The notes beneath the pieces were generated by a model. It was not told the DNA's origin. It did not search any database and saw nothing but the letters and a program-made list of their open reading frames with translations. The position numbers and the translations under genes were made by a program. From Peptostreptococcaceae bacterium (GTDB lineage Bacteria; Bacillota; Clostridia; Peptostreptococcales; BM714), in contig JAENWJ010000010.1 in NCBI GenBank assembly GCA_016649995.1, positions 1 to 46,700 on the forward strand: DNA of 46,700 nucleotides, written 5' to 3'. Each line of letters starts with the position of its first letter. Position 1 is the stretch's first letter. Shown here one piece after another: positions 1 through 8,874 of this stretch.

Positions 1-219
1 ATCAAATTCGCTATTCTCATGTGTTTTACGAGGAATTGAAGCAGTTACTTCTATATTTTAACATTTCTTGCACCCCCCTTCAACAACAACATTTTAAATA
101 TTCTAATAGCTCTTAATTTTGAAAGTGCTTAATAAGCCTCGTCTTGAAGCGACATTAGAGCTGAAATATTCAGGTCATTCCTTTCAAAACTTAAATAGCA
201 GAAACAGATTGTACAATAA

Positions 220-456
220 CATCATCATTTAACTGATGCTATTTATTTTGCCAGAGAAGGCATAGGAGGAGTCTACCTTGTTTTTGACGGAAAGGTAATA
301 AGCGGTTCGCGAGCCGAGAAGCTTCGCACCGAAAGTTACAACGCATTCGAAAGCATAAACTATCCCTTTGTAGCCAAAATAGTAGATAATATGGTTGTTT
401 ACAATGAAAAAGCCCATATCAACCGCAAGAGTCTGGCTACAACCTTTGGAAACTCA
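220..456 (+). pseudogene. Unidentified gene fragment
   Basis: A frame open from just after the TAA at 217 reads like natural protein (for example [18 protein letters not shown], then a stretch ending near [10 protein letters not shown]) but has no plausible start codon. It runs on into the antisense of the cysteine desulfurase instead of stopping. I do not recognise the family. The likeliest reading is the C-terminal remnant of a decayed gene whose stop was lost at the junction with the neighbour. The bases before it (1-219) show no convincing gene. A chance open frame is possible. Confidence 0.3.
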
Positions 457-1614
457 CTAAAAAAGCTTCAAGACCTCTTTGATGCTTTTAAGTGCATAGT
501 CGACTTCTTCCATTGTCGCCCAATATCCCAAGCTAAATCTCACCGTTCCCTGCGGAAATGTCCCCAAGGTCTTGTGGGCTGCAGGGGCGCAGTGAAGTCC
601 GCATCTTGTACTTATTCCATATCTCTTGCTAAGTTCATGGGCAATGAGTGCATTGTCCCGCCCTTCAAAATCAATAGATACAACCGCAGTTCGTTTTAAA
701 AGGTCTTTTCTTCCTGCAAGTCTCGCCTCTGGAATTTCCAAAAGGCCGTCTATAAAATGCCCTGTCATTTCAAGCTCGCGCATCGCAATTTTTTCTACCC
801 CGGTTTTTTCAATGTGGCAAAGCGCCGCATGGAGTCCGAAGATTCCAACAACGTTTGGCGTTCCCGACTCAAATTTGTCAGGCATATATGTAGGTTGTTC
901 CTCCATCTCCGAAAGGCTCCCGGTTCCTCCCTCAATAAAGGTTGAAACTCTTTCTACAAGGCTGTCCCTTATTGCGAATCCCCCTGTACCCTGTGGCCCC
1001 AAAAGGCTCTTGTGCCCAGTGAAAGCAATGGCGTCTGCGCCTATCCTTTGCATGTCAATATTCAAAAATCCAGCTGTTTGAGCAGCATCGACAATAAACG
1101 GGATTCCTTTTTCTCTGCAAACAACCCCTACAGATTCAAGATCAAGAATGGTCCCGCTTACATTTGAACCATGTGTCATTATTACGGCTTTCGTGTTTTC
1201 CTTTATTTGTCTTTTAAAGTCCTCTATGTCAAGGTTCCCTTCATCGTCACACGCCGCGCGGCTAAAATCGACTCCTCTTTTCTTAAGTGCCATTAGAGGC
1301 CTCATCACCGCATTATGCTCCACGGAAGAAACCACCACATGGTCTCCCGCTATAAGCAATCCCTTTATTAATACATTTAGGCTTTCTGTTATATTTTTGG
1401 TGAATACAACATTTTCAGGCTTGTCAAAATTAAACAGCTCGGCAATTTTCTCCCGTGTCTCGAAAACTACATTTTCTGCTGAAAAAGCACTGTCATACGC
1501 TCCCCTATTGACGCTGCTTCCAACCTCGGTTATGTAACGGTTCATTGCTTCGGCAACACCCGGGGCTTTTGGAAAAGATGTTGCTCCATTATCCATGTAA
1601 ACACTTCTATTCAT
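457..1614 (-). CDS. Cysteine desulfurase, class V aminotransferase fold
   Basis: A PLP enzyme expected to take sulfur (or selenium) from cysteine or selenocysteine as an enzyme-bound persulfide or perselenide for delivery to carrier proteins. It has 385 residues, usual for the family. The PLP lysine is in [14 protein letters not shown] (about K202), and a C-terminal GLHCAP motif supplies the catalytic cysteine (about C342), as in SufS/CsdB-type enzymes. The start has GGAG six bases upstream. It is divergent from yedE, a grouping typical of clostridial selenium genes (the cysteine desulfurase family linked to YedE/YedF/DUF3343). Whether sulfur or selenium is the true cargo cannot be told from sequence. 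Confidence 0.9.
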   Translation of the reverse strand: MNRSVYMDNGATSFPKAPGVAEAMNRYITEVGSSVNRGAYDSAFSAENVVFETREKIAELFNFDKPENVVFTKNITESLNVLIKGLLIAGDHVVVSSVEHNAVMRPLMALKKRGVDFSRAACDDEGNLDIEDFKRQIKENTKAVIMTHGSNVSGTILDLESVGVVCREKGIPFIVDAAQTAGFLNIDMQRIGADAIAFTGHKSLLGPQGTGGFAIRDSLVERVSTFIEGGTGSLSEMEEQPTYMPDKFESGTPNVVGIFGLHAALCHIEKTGVEKIAMRELEMTGHFIDGLLEIPEARLAGRKDLLKRTAVVSIDFEGRDNALIAHELSKRYGISTRCGLHCAPAAHKTLGTFPQGTVRFSLGYWATMEEVDYALKSIKEVLKLF

Positions 1615-1649
1615 AGAATTCTCCTTTCACTGCATTGTCTACCTTCTAT

Positions 1650-1679
1650 ATTATAATGTATTCCTATTTCGATTGTCAT
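1650..1679 (-). promoter_or_regulatory. Sigma-A-type promoter of the cysteine desulfurase
   Basis: Reading leftward, a -35 box ATGACA (1674-1679) is followed after 18 bases by a perfect -10 box TATAAT (1650-1655), about 40 bases upstream of the start codon. Five of six -35 bases match TTGACA. Confidence 0.6.
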
Positions 1680-1795
1680 AGTATTTTTTTATGCAACGAC
1701 TCCACTTATTGATAATCTTTATTTCCCCGCATGGCACATCATTGTTAAAATGAAAACGCAATCAAATACATTATGATTTGAAAGGAGATAAATTA

Positions 1796-2869
1796 ATGCA
1801 AAGCAAAAAAGGCATCATTGCAACAGGTGCGGCCATTGGCCTCATAGCCGTACTTTTGGTCAAGATGGGCAACCCCGCAAACATGGGCTTCTGTATTGCC
1901 TGTTTCATACGGGATATTGCCGGAGGTCTTGGTTTACACCAAGCGGCAGTCGTTCGATATTTAAGACCCGAAATAATGGGACTCGTACTTGGCGCATTCA
2001 TAGCGGCAAAAGCCGGCAAGGAATTTTCCTCTCGTGGCGGCTCATCCCCCATGACTCGCTTTTTTCTCGGTATAATAGTCATGATAGGAGCTCTAATGTT
2101 TCTCGGCTGTCCCCTCAGAATGATATTACGGCTTGCCGGAGGCGATTTGAACGCGCTTGTCGGAATATTGGGATTTGTAGCCGGTATATACATAGGGGTT
2201 TTGTTCCTGAACAAAGGCTTCAGTCTTAAACGAACATATAGGCTTCCCGATTTCGAAGGCTACGCATTTCCCCTTTTTAATGTTTTCCTTATAATTTTGC
2301 TGGTTTGTGCTCCGGCCTTCATTATCTTCAGTGAATCAGGTCCAGGCTCAATGGCCGCTCCCATAGTAATAGCTCTCGCTGCCGGACTATTTGTAGGATT
2401 TCTTGCACAAAAATCCAGACTATGTTGTGTTGGCGGAACACGCGACATGATTCTTTTTAGAGACAATTATCTTCTACTTGGATTTTTATCAATTTTAGTT
2501 TTTGCAGCCATTGGAAATATGGCCACCGGCATGTTCACCTTAGGTTTTGAAGGCCAGCCGGTTGCTCATACCGACGGACTTTGGAACTTTCTTGGAATGG
2601 CCGTCGTCGGTTGGGGATCCGTTTTGCTTGGCGGTTGTCCTCTTAGACAGCTTATACTTGCCGGTGAAGGCAACACGGATTCTGCTTTAACATTTTTCGG
2701 AATGTTGGTTGGAGCAGGATTTGCTCATAACTTTGCCTTGGCTGCCAGCCCAAAAGGTGCTACTCCAAACGGTCAAATAGCAGTTATTATATGTTTTGCA
2801 ATATTGCTGGCAATCTCAGTTGCAAACATCGAAAAAACACCATTTAAAACGAAGGGAGACATATCATGA
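1796..2869 (+). CDS. yedE: Selenium/sulfur-metabolism membrane transporter YedE (FdhT type)
   Basis: A polytopic membrane protein of the YeeE/YedE family. It has two homologous halves, each with a conserved Cys-Pro motif (LGCPLRM near residue 105 and GGCPLRQLILAGEGNTDS near 280), plus GFCIACF near the N terminus. The sequence closely fits the long form found beside selenium genes in Clostridia. It probably moves a sulfur or selenium species across the membrane for the cytosolic carriers encoded next to it. The ATG at 1796 is chosen because AAAGGAG lies 8 bases upstream; the in-frame TTG at 1778 lies before that site. Its stop overlaps the next start (ATGA), so the two are translationally coupled. 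Confidence 0.92.
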   Translation: MQSKKGIIATGAAIGLIAVLLVKMGNPANMGFCIACFIRDIAGGLGLHQAAVVRYLRPEIMGLVLGAFIAAKAGKEFSSRGGSSPMTRFFLGIIVMIGALMFLGCPLRMILRLAGGDLNALVGILGFVAGIYIGVLFLNKGFSLKRTYRLPDFEGYAFPLFNVFLIILLVCAPAFIIFSESGPGSMAAPIVIALAAGLFVGFLAQKSRLCCVGGTRDMILFRDNYLLLGFLSILVFAAIGNMATGMFTLGFEGQPVAHTDGLWNFLGMAVVGWGSVLLGGCPLRQLILAGEGNTDSALTFFGMLVGAGFAHNFALAASPKGATPNGQIAVIICFAILLAISVANIEKTPFKTKGDIS

Positions 2870-3072
2870 ATAAAATAGATACAAGAGGAATGTCCTGCCC
2901 ACAGCCTGTTCTTATGACCAAAAAAGCGATCGAACAAAACCCAAAAGGGCTCGACATACTGGTTGGAGACAAGACCGCAAAGAATAACATTAAGCGTTTT
3001 CTTGAATCAAAGGTTTTTTCTGTCGCAATTGAAGAAAATGACGATGAATTTCTCTTAAAGGCAAGAAAGTAG
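2866..3072 (+). CDS. TusA/SirA-family sulfur (selenium) carrier
   Basis: A 68-residue TusA-fold protein with the carrier cysteine in GMSCPQPVL, the family's CPxP motif. It overlaps the yedE stop by four bases, so it is the likely cytosolic acceptor for what YedE imports or the cysteine desulfurase mobilises. The YedF proteins usually found beside this type of YedE are about 200 residues, with a TusA domain plus a C-terminal DsrE-like domain. Here only the TusA domain exists and a separate DUF3343 gene follows. It lacks the second cysteine (DHSC) seen in the other three TusA-like proteins of this window. Confidence 0.9.
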   Translation: MNKIDTRGMSCPQPVLMTKKAIEQNPKGLDILVGDKTAKNNIKRFLESKVFSVAIEENDDEFLLKARK

Positions 3073-3073
3073 T

Positions 3074-3310
3074 ATGATTTATACTATTGTTTTTTTTACA
3101 CACTCCGGCGCAGTTAAATTTGACAGGCACATGAAAAACCTGGGTTTTTTCTGCGAACTAATGCCGGTTCCAAGAAAATTAAGCTCAAATTGCGGCATCG
3201 GAGCAAAAATAGAATATGAAAGTTCTCTGGATGATATAATTTCAGCTGATACCGAAAAAATTTTTAGGCATACCGGCAACTCCTTTGAGCTCGCATATTC
3301 AGCAGAATAA
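3074..3310 (+). CDS. DUF3343 putative Se/S carrier-like protein
   Basis: A 78-residue protein matching DUF3343, small proteins that accompany YedE/YedF and cysteine desulfurases in selenium-using Clostridia and are thought to handle Se or S. The hallmark is VPRKLSSNCGIG, in which the lone conserved cysteine follows a PRxLSS motif. The start lies one base after the upstream stop codon with no strong ribosome site of its own, so translation is probably coupled. It is last in the yedE operon and is followed at once by a strong terminator. The biochemical role of the family is unproven. Confidence 0.85.
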   Translation: MIYTIVFFTHSGAVKFDRHMKNLGFFCELMPVPRKLSSNCGIGAKIEYESSLDDIISADTEKIFRHTGNSFELAYSAE

Positions 3311-3353
3311 AAAAGGGCTGTGTTTTCATTTTAGAAAACACAGCCCTTTTTTT
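3311..3353. terminator. Bidirectional rho-independent terminator
   Basis: An inverted repeat with arms AAAAGGGCTGTGTTTTC and GAAAACACAGCCCTTTT around a short AT loop, with T/A tracts on both sides. It sits between the convergent DUF3343 gene and the PAS/GGDEF/EAL gene and can serve both. Confidence 0.87.
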
Positions 3354-3355
3354 AA

Positions 3356-6300
3356 TCAATCTTTGAAATTCTTTTTTATGAAAGCTTCAATAATTTTTTC
3401 GTTTTCCGGACGCTGCGACAAATAACCCTGATACATGCCACAGCCCAAGCTCTTTATAATTTTAAGTTCTTCCTCGGTTTCTACGCCTTCGGCAATTATT
3501 TCGACTCCCAAACTTTCCCCCATTGCCACTATAGCTTTCACTATTGCTCTGTTGTCTCCTCTTTTTTCAATGCTGCCCACAAAGCTTCTATCTATTTTGA
3601 GAAAACTCGCATAGGAATCCCTTAGCTGCGTAAAGCAAGAGTATCCCGTTCCAAAATCATCAATCGATATGGCAAAACCCATTTTATTTAACCTTGAAAG
3701 TTTCCCATTCAAGTTAGTAACATTCTCCGTCGAACGGCTTTCAGTTATTTCCAAATGGACATTTTTCCCTTCAATCCCGTTCTTTTTCATAATCTCAGTA
3801 ATTGCATCTACTATATTGTTCCTCTCCATTTGCTTTACTGAGAGATTAATTGACATGAAAAAATCGTCACCGAATCTTTTTTTCCATTTTTTTAAAACAA
3901 TTAACGCTTGGTTTAAAGCAAATGCTCCCAATTGATGGATTTCACCGCTGTCTTCTGCTATGGGAATGAAAACATTAGGGGGCACCTTCCCAATGGCCGG
4001 ATTTTCCCATCTCATCAATGCTTCGCAACCCTTTACGCGTCCATTCATAGACAAAATAGGCTGATAATGCATTTCTATTTCCCCGTTCGCCAACGCCATC
4101 TTGAGCCTGTTTTCCAATTTGAAACGGTCATTAGAGTTTTCCTCCATTTGAGCAGTAAAGATTAGATATCCTCTCAAGGCGTTTCTTTTAGCTATATACA
4201 TTGCAGTATCGGCATTCTTGATGATTTCTTCCACATTATTGCCATGGTCTGGATAAATTGCAACACCTATGCTCAGCGAAATTTTGATGCTGTAATCGAA
4301 AATCTTGAATCCACTATTTAATCTTTCAATAATGCTTTCCATCTTTGCACCGATTTTTTCATGATCAGCACAATCTGTAAAAATAACGAATTCATCTCCG
4401 CCCATTCTGGCTACGACATCTTCTTTTTCCATGCTGTCTTTAATATTTTTAGCCACATACCGAAGGAGCTCGTCACCAATATTGTGTCCCAAACTGTCGT
4501 TTACTCTTTTGAATCCATCAAGATCGATATAGCAAACAGCAAACTTCTGACCTTTCCCTATGTTTTGAATCTTTTCCTTGAGCTTGTCGTAAAAAACCCT
4601 GCGATTAAAAAGCCCCGTCAAACTATCTTTGAATGCCAAAGTTTCAATTTCCTTTTCTGCTTGTTTCTTTTCGGTTATATCGGAATATATTTCATAACCG
4701 CCTACATTCTCTTTATTGAGTTTAACCGGATATGCCAAAATATCCACATCTATCAATTTATGGGTTTTGCTTCTGCGTTTGGTTTCATATTTTACAACGC
4801 TCCCCCCTATCAACTTAGCGGACAAACCCTCCGCTTCATCCAAAAGGCTTTCGGGTGCAATCAAATCATTGATGAATTCACCAATTGTTTCCGCCTTCTC
4901 ATACTCAAATATTTTGCAGAAGCCCTTATTGACATCCACTACTCTCTCCTGAGTATCTATAATGACTATGCCTAGAGGCGAATTGTCATACAATTGCTTG
5001 AAGTAAGCCCCCTGCTTTTCGATCTCTTCAAGCATACGTTTCCGTTCGCGTATATCCCTATAATTCACAATAATGCCTACCGCCTCGCCATCGACCAATA
5101 TGGGATGTCCCGCAACCTCCACTTCAATCACTTCGCCGTTCTTGGAAATACGCTTTATTTCTTCCTTTATCGGTTTCCCCGTTAAAATTTTTTTCATTAA
5201 CCCTGTTGATTCCTTCAAATACTCCTTCGGCACTATCAATTCCTCAATGCTCTTCCCTTTGCTTTCCTCAGCGCTGTATCCAAAAATCTTTTCAAAAAAC
5301 AAGTTGCTATCGACAATCTTTTGATTCGTATCGATAAGAGCTATCGCGTCCATGGAACCTTCAAAAAGCTGTTTGAAGTACTCCAACTGAATCCTAAGCT
5401 CGCGCTTGATTCGGCTTTTTTCTGTCAAATCCTTGTAGATTGCATATATGCCAAGCAGTTCCCCTTTCTTTGTAACAGGATTGATTGAAATTTCGACTGG
5501 AATGGGCCTTCCGTCCTTATGATACCTGATTGTTTCCTCATTTACACTTTCCGCATTTAAAGCCCTTTTAGAAATTTCGTCTGCTTCGCCCCTAAGTTCT
5601 CCCTTCGCAACCAAATCGTTTATTAGCCTACCCTTGGCATCTTCAAGCTTATACCCAAAAAGGTCCTCGAAAGCAGAATTGAAATGAACCACTTTGTCAT
5701 CTTTGCTCAGCAACACCAAGGCTTCGGTCGAAGTGCCCAATAACCCATCAAAATAGTTTTTTTGCAGAGCGAGTTCGTTTCTTACGCTGTTTTCTTTCCT
5801 GACGTCCTCAAATATTCTGTATGTGCCAACAACCTTGCCGTCTTGAAGAATGGGGTGCGCTGTAATTTCTATATCTATTAATCCGCCCCATTTGTCAATA
5901 ACCTTCATTTTTTTATTAAGTACACCTTCCGAATTTATCTTTTCGCATATTTCCATAAAAGCAATTTTTCCGTCCGGAATAGCAATCAAATCGTAACAAT
6001 ATTTGCCTACAGCCTCCTCGCAAAGATACCCGAATAAATCATGGAAAGCGTCATTAATCTCGACAATCTTGCTTGAACTATCGCATATCATAATCGGTGT
6101 TGAAACTTGCTTAAAGAGATTGCCATAGAAATGCTCGGTCTCTCTCCTTACCTGCACATCTTCCTTTCTCCTAAGTCGATCAAAAATAACCGTTCCGCTG
6201 TTCGGAAAATCGCTTTCGTACGGAACGATTGTAAGAATAGTTTCCATGCGGATGCCTTTAATTTTGATCGCAACTTTCACTTTATTGCTGATCACATCTT

Positions 6301-6529
6301 TCTTATTAAAAGCCGCCGAAACCTCGGAAACCACTTCCCTTAAAGATTTTTGACCGATCTGACGGTGGTCTAAATACTCCAAGAAATTTATTTTCTTTAA
6401 ATCGGCGATGCTTTTAATATTCAAAATTTCTTTTCCTCGATTATTAATCCAAATGACTTCTCCGTTTTCAAAGCTCATAATCGGCATCACGATTTCATTT
6501 AAAACAGTTTTATCATTAGCATTAATCAT
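3356..6529 (-). CDS. Multi-PAS GGDEF-EAL cyclic-di-GMP protein
   Basis: A 1057-residue signalling protein with no evident membrane segment. Residues 1-120 look like a divergent PAS domain. Four PAS/PAC repeats follow (about 131-250, 255-375, 380-498, 505-622), each ending in a coiled linker, then a GGDEF domain (about 630-795) and an EAL domain (about 803-1045). The GGDEF signature is intact (RMGGDEF, 708-714), but the inhibitory-site arginine is replaced: EKED stands where RxxD is expected. EAL residues are also intact: CEALMRW, DDFGTGYS, AEGVETEEE and QGY. It may therefore both make and degrade c-di-GMP, with PAS domains sensing a cytosolic signal. The ATG has GAGGAG about 10 bases upstream. 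Confidence 0.93.
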   Translation of the reverse strand: MINANDKTVLNEIVMPIMSFENGEVIWINNRGKEILNIKSIADLKKINFLEYLDHRQIGQKSLREVVSEVSAAFNKKDVISNKVKVAIKIKGIRMETILTIVPYESDFPNSGTVIFDRLRRKEDVQVRRETEHFYGNLFKQVSTPIMICDSSSKIVEINDAFHDLFGYLCEEAVGKYCYDLIAIPDGKIAFMEICEKINSEGVLNKKMKVIDKWGGLIDIEITAHPILQDGKVVGTYRIFEDVRKENSVRNELALQKNYFDGLLGTSTEALVLLSKDDKVVHFNSAFEDLFGYKLEDAKGRLINDLVAKGELRGEADEISKRALNAESVNEETIRYHKDGRPIPVEISINPVTKKGELLGIYAIYKDLTEKSRIKRELRIQLEYFKQLFEGSMDAIALIDTNQKIVDSNLFFEKIFGYSAEESKGKSIEELIVPKEYLKESTGLMKKILTGKPIKEEIKRISKNGEVIEVEVAGHPILVDGEAVGIIVNYRDIRERKRMLEEIEKQGAYFKQLYDNSPLGIVIIDTQERVVDVNKGFCKIFEYEKAETIGEFINDLIAPESLLDEAEGLSAKLIGGSVVKYETKRRSKTHKLIDVDILAYPVKLNKENVGGYEIYSDITEKKQAEKEIETLAFKDSLTGLFNRRVFYDKLKEKIQNIGKGQKFAVCYIDLDGFKRVNDSLGHNIGDELLRYVAKNIKDSMEKEDVVARMGGDEFVIFTDCADHEKIGAKMESIIERLNSGFKIFDYSIKISLSIGVAIYPDHGNNVEEIIKNADTAMYIAKRNALRGYLIFTAQMEENSNDRFKLENRLKMALANGEIEMHYQPILSMNGRVKGCEALMRWENPAIGKVPPNVFIPIAEDSGEIHQLGAFALNQALIVLKKWKKRFGDDFFMSINLSVKQMERNNIVDAITEIMKKNGIEGKNVHLEITESRSTENVTNLNGKLSRLNKMGFAISIDDFGTGYSCFTQLRDSYASFLKIDRSFVGSIEKRGDNRAIVKAIVAMGESLGVEIIAEGVETEEELKIIKSLGCGMYQGYLSQRPENEKIIEAFIKKNFKD

Positions 6530-6585
6530 CTTTACTCTTCTCCTCTACAATTTTTTATCCGTTTAATCATGCAGAAATTTTCTTA

Positions 6586-7428
6586 TTACTTCCAATCCTT
6601 GATAAGCATTCCCGATCCGACCTCGTTTACCCTTATATACTCAGAAAGTTTAATTTTAGCCGCCAGACATGTGCAGTGGCAGGCATAGACTTCTTTTATA
6701 CCATTATCCCTAAAATACTCTCCCGTTTTCACAACCTGAGCCGATTCTCCATCCATTAGGTGGAAGCCCCCTATGACTCCGGCAACACACTCTTCTCCGG
6801 TAACTTTTTTTGCCTGCTCAATTATGTTGCAAATTCCAGCGTGCGAGCATCCCGTTATAACCACTATGCCTTCATCGGTTTCATATGCCATAGCAGTGTC
6901 GTCAACGATGACATCGGGCTCCCACTTTCCGTTTCTATAAATCTCGCCTATTGCCGTTTTCCCTTCGAAATCATGCTTTCTTTCTGTTTCTCCAAGAAAC
7001 CACAGCTTATCGGTTAATTTAAAAGGTTTATTTGTCAATTTCATATCAAAATGTCTGGCAGCTTTTTCTTCAGATACGAGGCTTCCAATTTCATTGAGTG
7101 TTTCAAACCTGCGCGTCAGGAAAAGCTCCTCATGCGCGACAAGGCTTGGTTTTGTGTATTCAAGCTTTTCAGTCTCACATTCTGACAATATCCTTATGTA
7201 TGGATCGAGTCCCCATGTATGGTCCATGTGCCCATGAGAAAAAACAACCTTGTCTATGTCTCTGAGTGTTTCACCCATCTTGAAGGCATTCTTAATAAAG
7301 GCATCCGAATAACCCATGTCAAAGAGTATTTTCTCTCCATCCGCCTCAACAAGAAATGACAATCCCGGTTCTCCTAGATAATATCTGTCTATAATTGTAT
7401 TGTTGTCTGCAAGCACTTTTATTTTCAT
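6586..7428 (-). CDS. Metallo-beta-lactamase-fold hydrolase (COG1237 type)
   Basis: A 280-residue MBL-fold protein with the metal motif SHGHMDHTWG (H65, H67, D69, H70), a later TGCSHAG histidine and a C-terminal HC(T/C) segment. This matches the COG1237 branch, which contains archaeal dihydropterin/ribofuranosylaminobenzene phosphate synthase-like enzymes but whose bacterial members are mostly uncharacterised. It is cytosolic. The start has AGGAG seven bases upstream. It stands between the c-di-GMP protein and a hairpin, probably as a single gene. The substrate cannot be inferred from context. Confidence 0.85.
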   Translation of the reverse strand: MKIKVLADNNTIIDRYYLGEPGLSFLVEADGEKILFDMGYSDAFIKNAFKMGETLRDIDKVVFSHGHMDHTWGLDPYIRILSECETEKLEYTKPSLVAHEELFLTRRFETLNEIGSLVSEEKAARHFDMKLTNKPFKLTDKLWFLGETERKHDFEGKTAIGEIYRNGKWEPDVIVDDTAMAYETDEGIVVITGCSHAGICNIIEQAKKVTGEECVAGVIGGFHLMDGESAQVVKTGEYFRDNGIKEVYACHCTCLAAKIKLSEYIRVNEVGSGMLIKDWK

Positions 7429-7513
7429 TGCCGGCTCCTTTATTGTTTTTATAAAATCATATTATTATTCTATCATTAATTTTTTCATTTCCTGAATTTT
7501 TCGAATTAAATAC

Positions 7514-7555
7514 AGCTAAAACCGACACTTGCATTCGCAAAAGTCGGTTTTAGCT
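7514..7555. terminator. Hairpin, probable terminator
   Basis: Perfect 13-base arms AGCTAAAACCGAC and GTCGGTTTTAGCT enclose a 16-base loop. The T-rich tract lies on the right (AGTTTTTTATTT), so the best terminator reading is rightward, although the flanking genes run leftward. It may still end the nitroreductase operon with a weaker U tract. Confidence 0.5.
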
Positions 7556-7591
7556 AGTTTTTTATTTGGTTTTTTCTGATCTAACATCCTT

Positions 7592-7669
7592 TTATCGTGC
7601 AACGCAAGGATTGGAATTGGCAACCATAGCACTTTTTTTGCTATCGTGAGCTGTCAATGCAATCTGCAT
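7592..7669 (-). pseudogene. 25-codon ORF resembling the N terminus of methylglyoxal synthase
   Basis: It begins four bases after the nitroreductase stop and has GAGGTG five bases before its ATG, so it should be translated. The first 16 residues (MQIALTAHDSKKSAMV) resemble the N terminus of MgsA, which starts M-x-IALIAHDxKKxxMV. The next nine residues do not match and a TAA follows. The likeliest reading is a truncated mgsA left after a deletion. The alternative is an unrelated short peptide with a chance match. No catalytic MgsA residues remain apart from the start of the beta1-alpha1 segment. Confidence 0.4.
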
Positions 7670-7673
7670 CAAA

Positions 7674-8243
7674 TCACCTCTCCATTTCCTTTATTCGTGT
7701 AAAAACCTGCTTCAGAGGTTTCCTTTCGTTAGCCCTTTCCTCTTCAATGAACATTTCATTCAAGTCATCCTTGTTCCCCATCTTGCCTACGGCAATTATC
7801 GCCAAAAGATGCATTTCCTCCGGCACGCTAATTAGTTCCCTCAGTTTCTTCCGGCTGAAGCCCCCCATCGCGTGGGATATCAATCCTCGTTTTTCCGCTT
7901 CGATAGACATGTAGCCCCACGCCGTTCCGGCATCGAATGTCGCCCATCTATTGACTTTTTCATTTTTTTTGAAAATCGGACGCGCAGCGACCACGATAAG
8001 CACTGGAGCTTTGTCCGCCCAAAGCCTGTTTCTTTCATTTATACACTGCCTTGTTATGGACAGTTCCTCTTCGTCAAATGCAACAAGAAACTCCCATGGC
8101 TGCTCATTGAAACACGATGGGGCGTACCTCGCCGCCTCAAGAATAGCCATGACATCTTCATATTCAACAGCTTCCTCACTAAAAGCCTTAGGCGACCATC
8201 TACTCTTGATAATCTCATGAATATCATAATTGAAATCGCGCAT
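7674..8243 (-). CDS. Nitroreductase-family FMN oxidoreductase
   Basis: A 189-residue flavin enzyme of the nitroreductase superfamily. The N-terminal IIKSRWSPKAFSEE segment carries the usual FMN-phosphate-binding arginine/serine pair, and APSCFNEQPWEFLV and the C-terminal half with AIIAVGKMGNKDD are also typical. It would reduce a small electrophilic or nitro-type substrate with NAD(P)H; the true substrate is unknown. GGGGTGG precedes its ATG. It follows the cobalamin adenosyltransferase by 14 bases and is probably co-transcribed with it, so a role in flavin-based reduction near cobalamin metabolism is conceivable but not shown. It lacks the features of BluB. Confidence 0.88.
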   Translation of the reverse strand: MRDFNYDIHEIIKSRWSPKAFSEEAVEYEDVMAILEAARYAPSCFNEQPWEFLVAFDEEELSITRQCINERNRLWADKAPVLIVVAARPIFKKNEKVNRWATFDAGTAWGYMSIEAEKRGLISHAMGGFSRKKLRELISVPEEMHLLAIIAVGKMGNKDDLNEMFIEEERANERKPLKQVFTRIKEMER

Positions 8244-8257
8244 TTAACCACCCCTTT

Positions 8258-8794
8258 TTATTTTTTGAAACCAACATAATCAATAGAACATTCAAGCGTC
8301 CTCGCCAATGCATAAATCCAATCGGAAAGACGGTTGACATATTTTACGACTTCCGGTCTTATATCCGCTTCCCGGGAAAGTGTTACAATCCTTCTTTCTG
8401 CCCTCCTGCAGATTGTCCTTGCAAGGTGAAGGCTAGCAGAACGATGGCATGAACCCGGTATGATGAATTTAAATTGCTGTTCCTTGTTGATTTTTTCAAG
8501 CATTGAATCTATTTCATTTTCTAGAATTTTAATTTTTTCCTCGGTTATTCTTTCGGGAAACTTGGAATAGTCTTCTGTGGCAAGCTCTCCGGCAACATTA
8601 AACAATTCCCTTTGTACCCCGATTATCAAATTGTTTATTGAATCGTCGTCAATGAATCCCCGAGACAAACCCAAAGCAGAATTAAGCTCATCAATCGTCC
8701 CATAGCTTTCGACTCTAATATCATCCTTTGGCACGCGGGTATTGTCGTACAAACCGGTCTCTCCACCATCTCCGCCCCTTGTATAGATTTTCAT
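8258..8794 (-). CDS. PduO-type ATP:cob(I)alamin adenosyltransferase
   Basis: It makes adenosylcobalamin from cob(I)alamin and ATP. The N-terminal signature KIYTRGGDGGETGLYDNTRV binds ATP, and ESYGTIDELNSALG and the C-terminal ARTICRRAERR and VKYVNRLSDWIYALAR segments complete the trimeric helical-bundle family. The chosen ATG at 8794 gives 178 residues and has GGAGG eight bases upstream; the in-frame TTG at 8800 is only two bases from that site. It sits in a leftward run between the HI0933-type flavoprotein and the nitroreductase. Adenosylcobalamin would serve mutases or aminomutases common in amino-acid fermenters, none of which is in this window. Confidence 0.92.
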   Translation of the reverse strand: MKIYTRGGDGGETGLYDNTRVPKDDIRVESYGTIDELNSALGLSRGFIDDDSINNLIIGVQRELFNVAGELATEDYSKFPERITEEKIKILENEIDSMLEKINKEQQFKFIIPGSCHRSASLHLARTICRRAERRIVTLSREADIRPEVVKYVNRLSDWIYALARTLECSIDYVGFKK

Positions 8795-8874
8795 CCCCAA
8801 TACCTCCTTTTTTTATAATTTCAATTGCATCATCTTCCTTACATATATATCCATTCGCAATATGTCATAAAATA

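Noticed and set aside
2-61. Open frame ending LRGIEAVTSIF at the left edge
   Set aside because: Only about 19 codons are visible and no family can be named.
229-417. Leftward 62-codon frame opposite the left-edge fragment
   Set aside because: Composition and lack of a ribosome site mark it as the antisense of the better rightward reading.
1778-1795. TTG start giving YedE six more residues
   Set aside because: The TTG precedes the AAAGGAG site, which is correctly spaced for the ATG at 1796.
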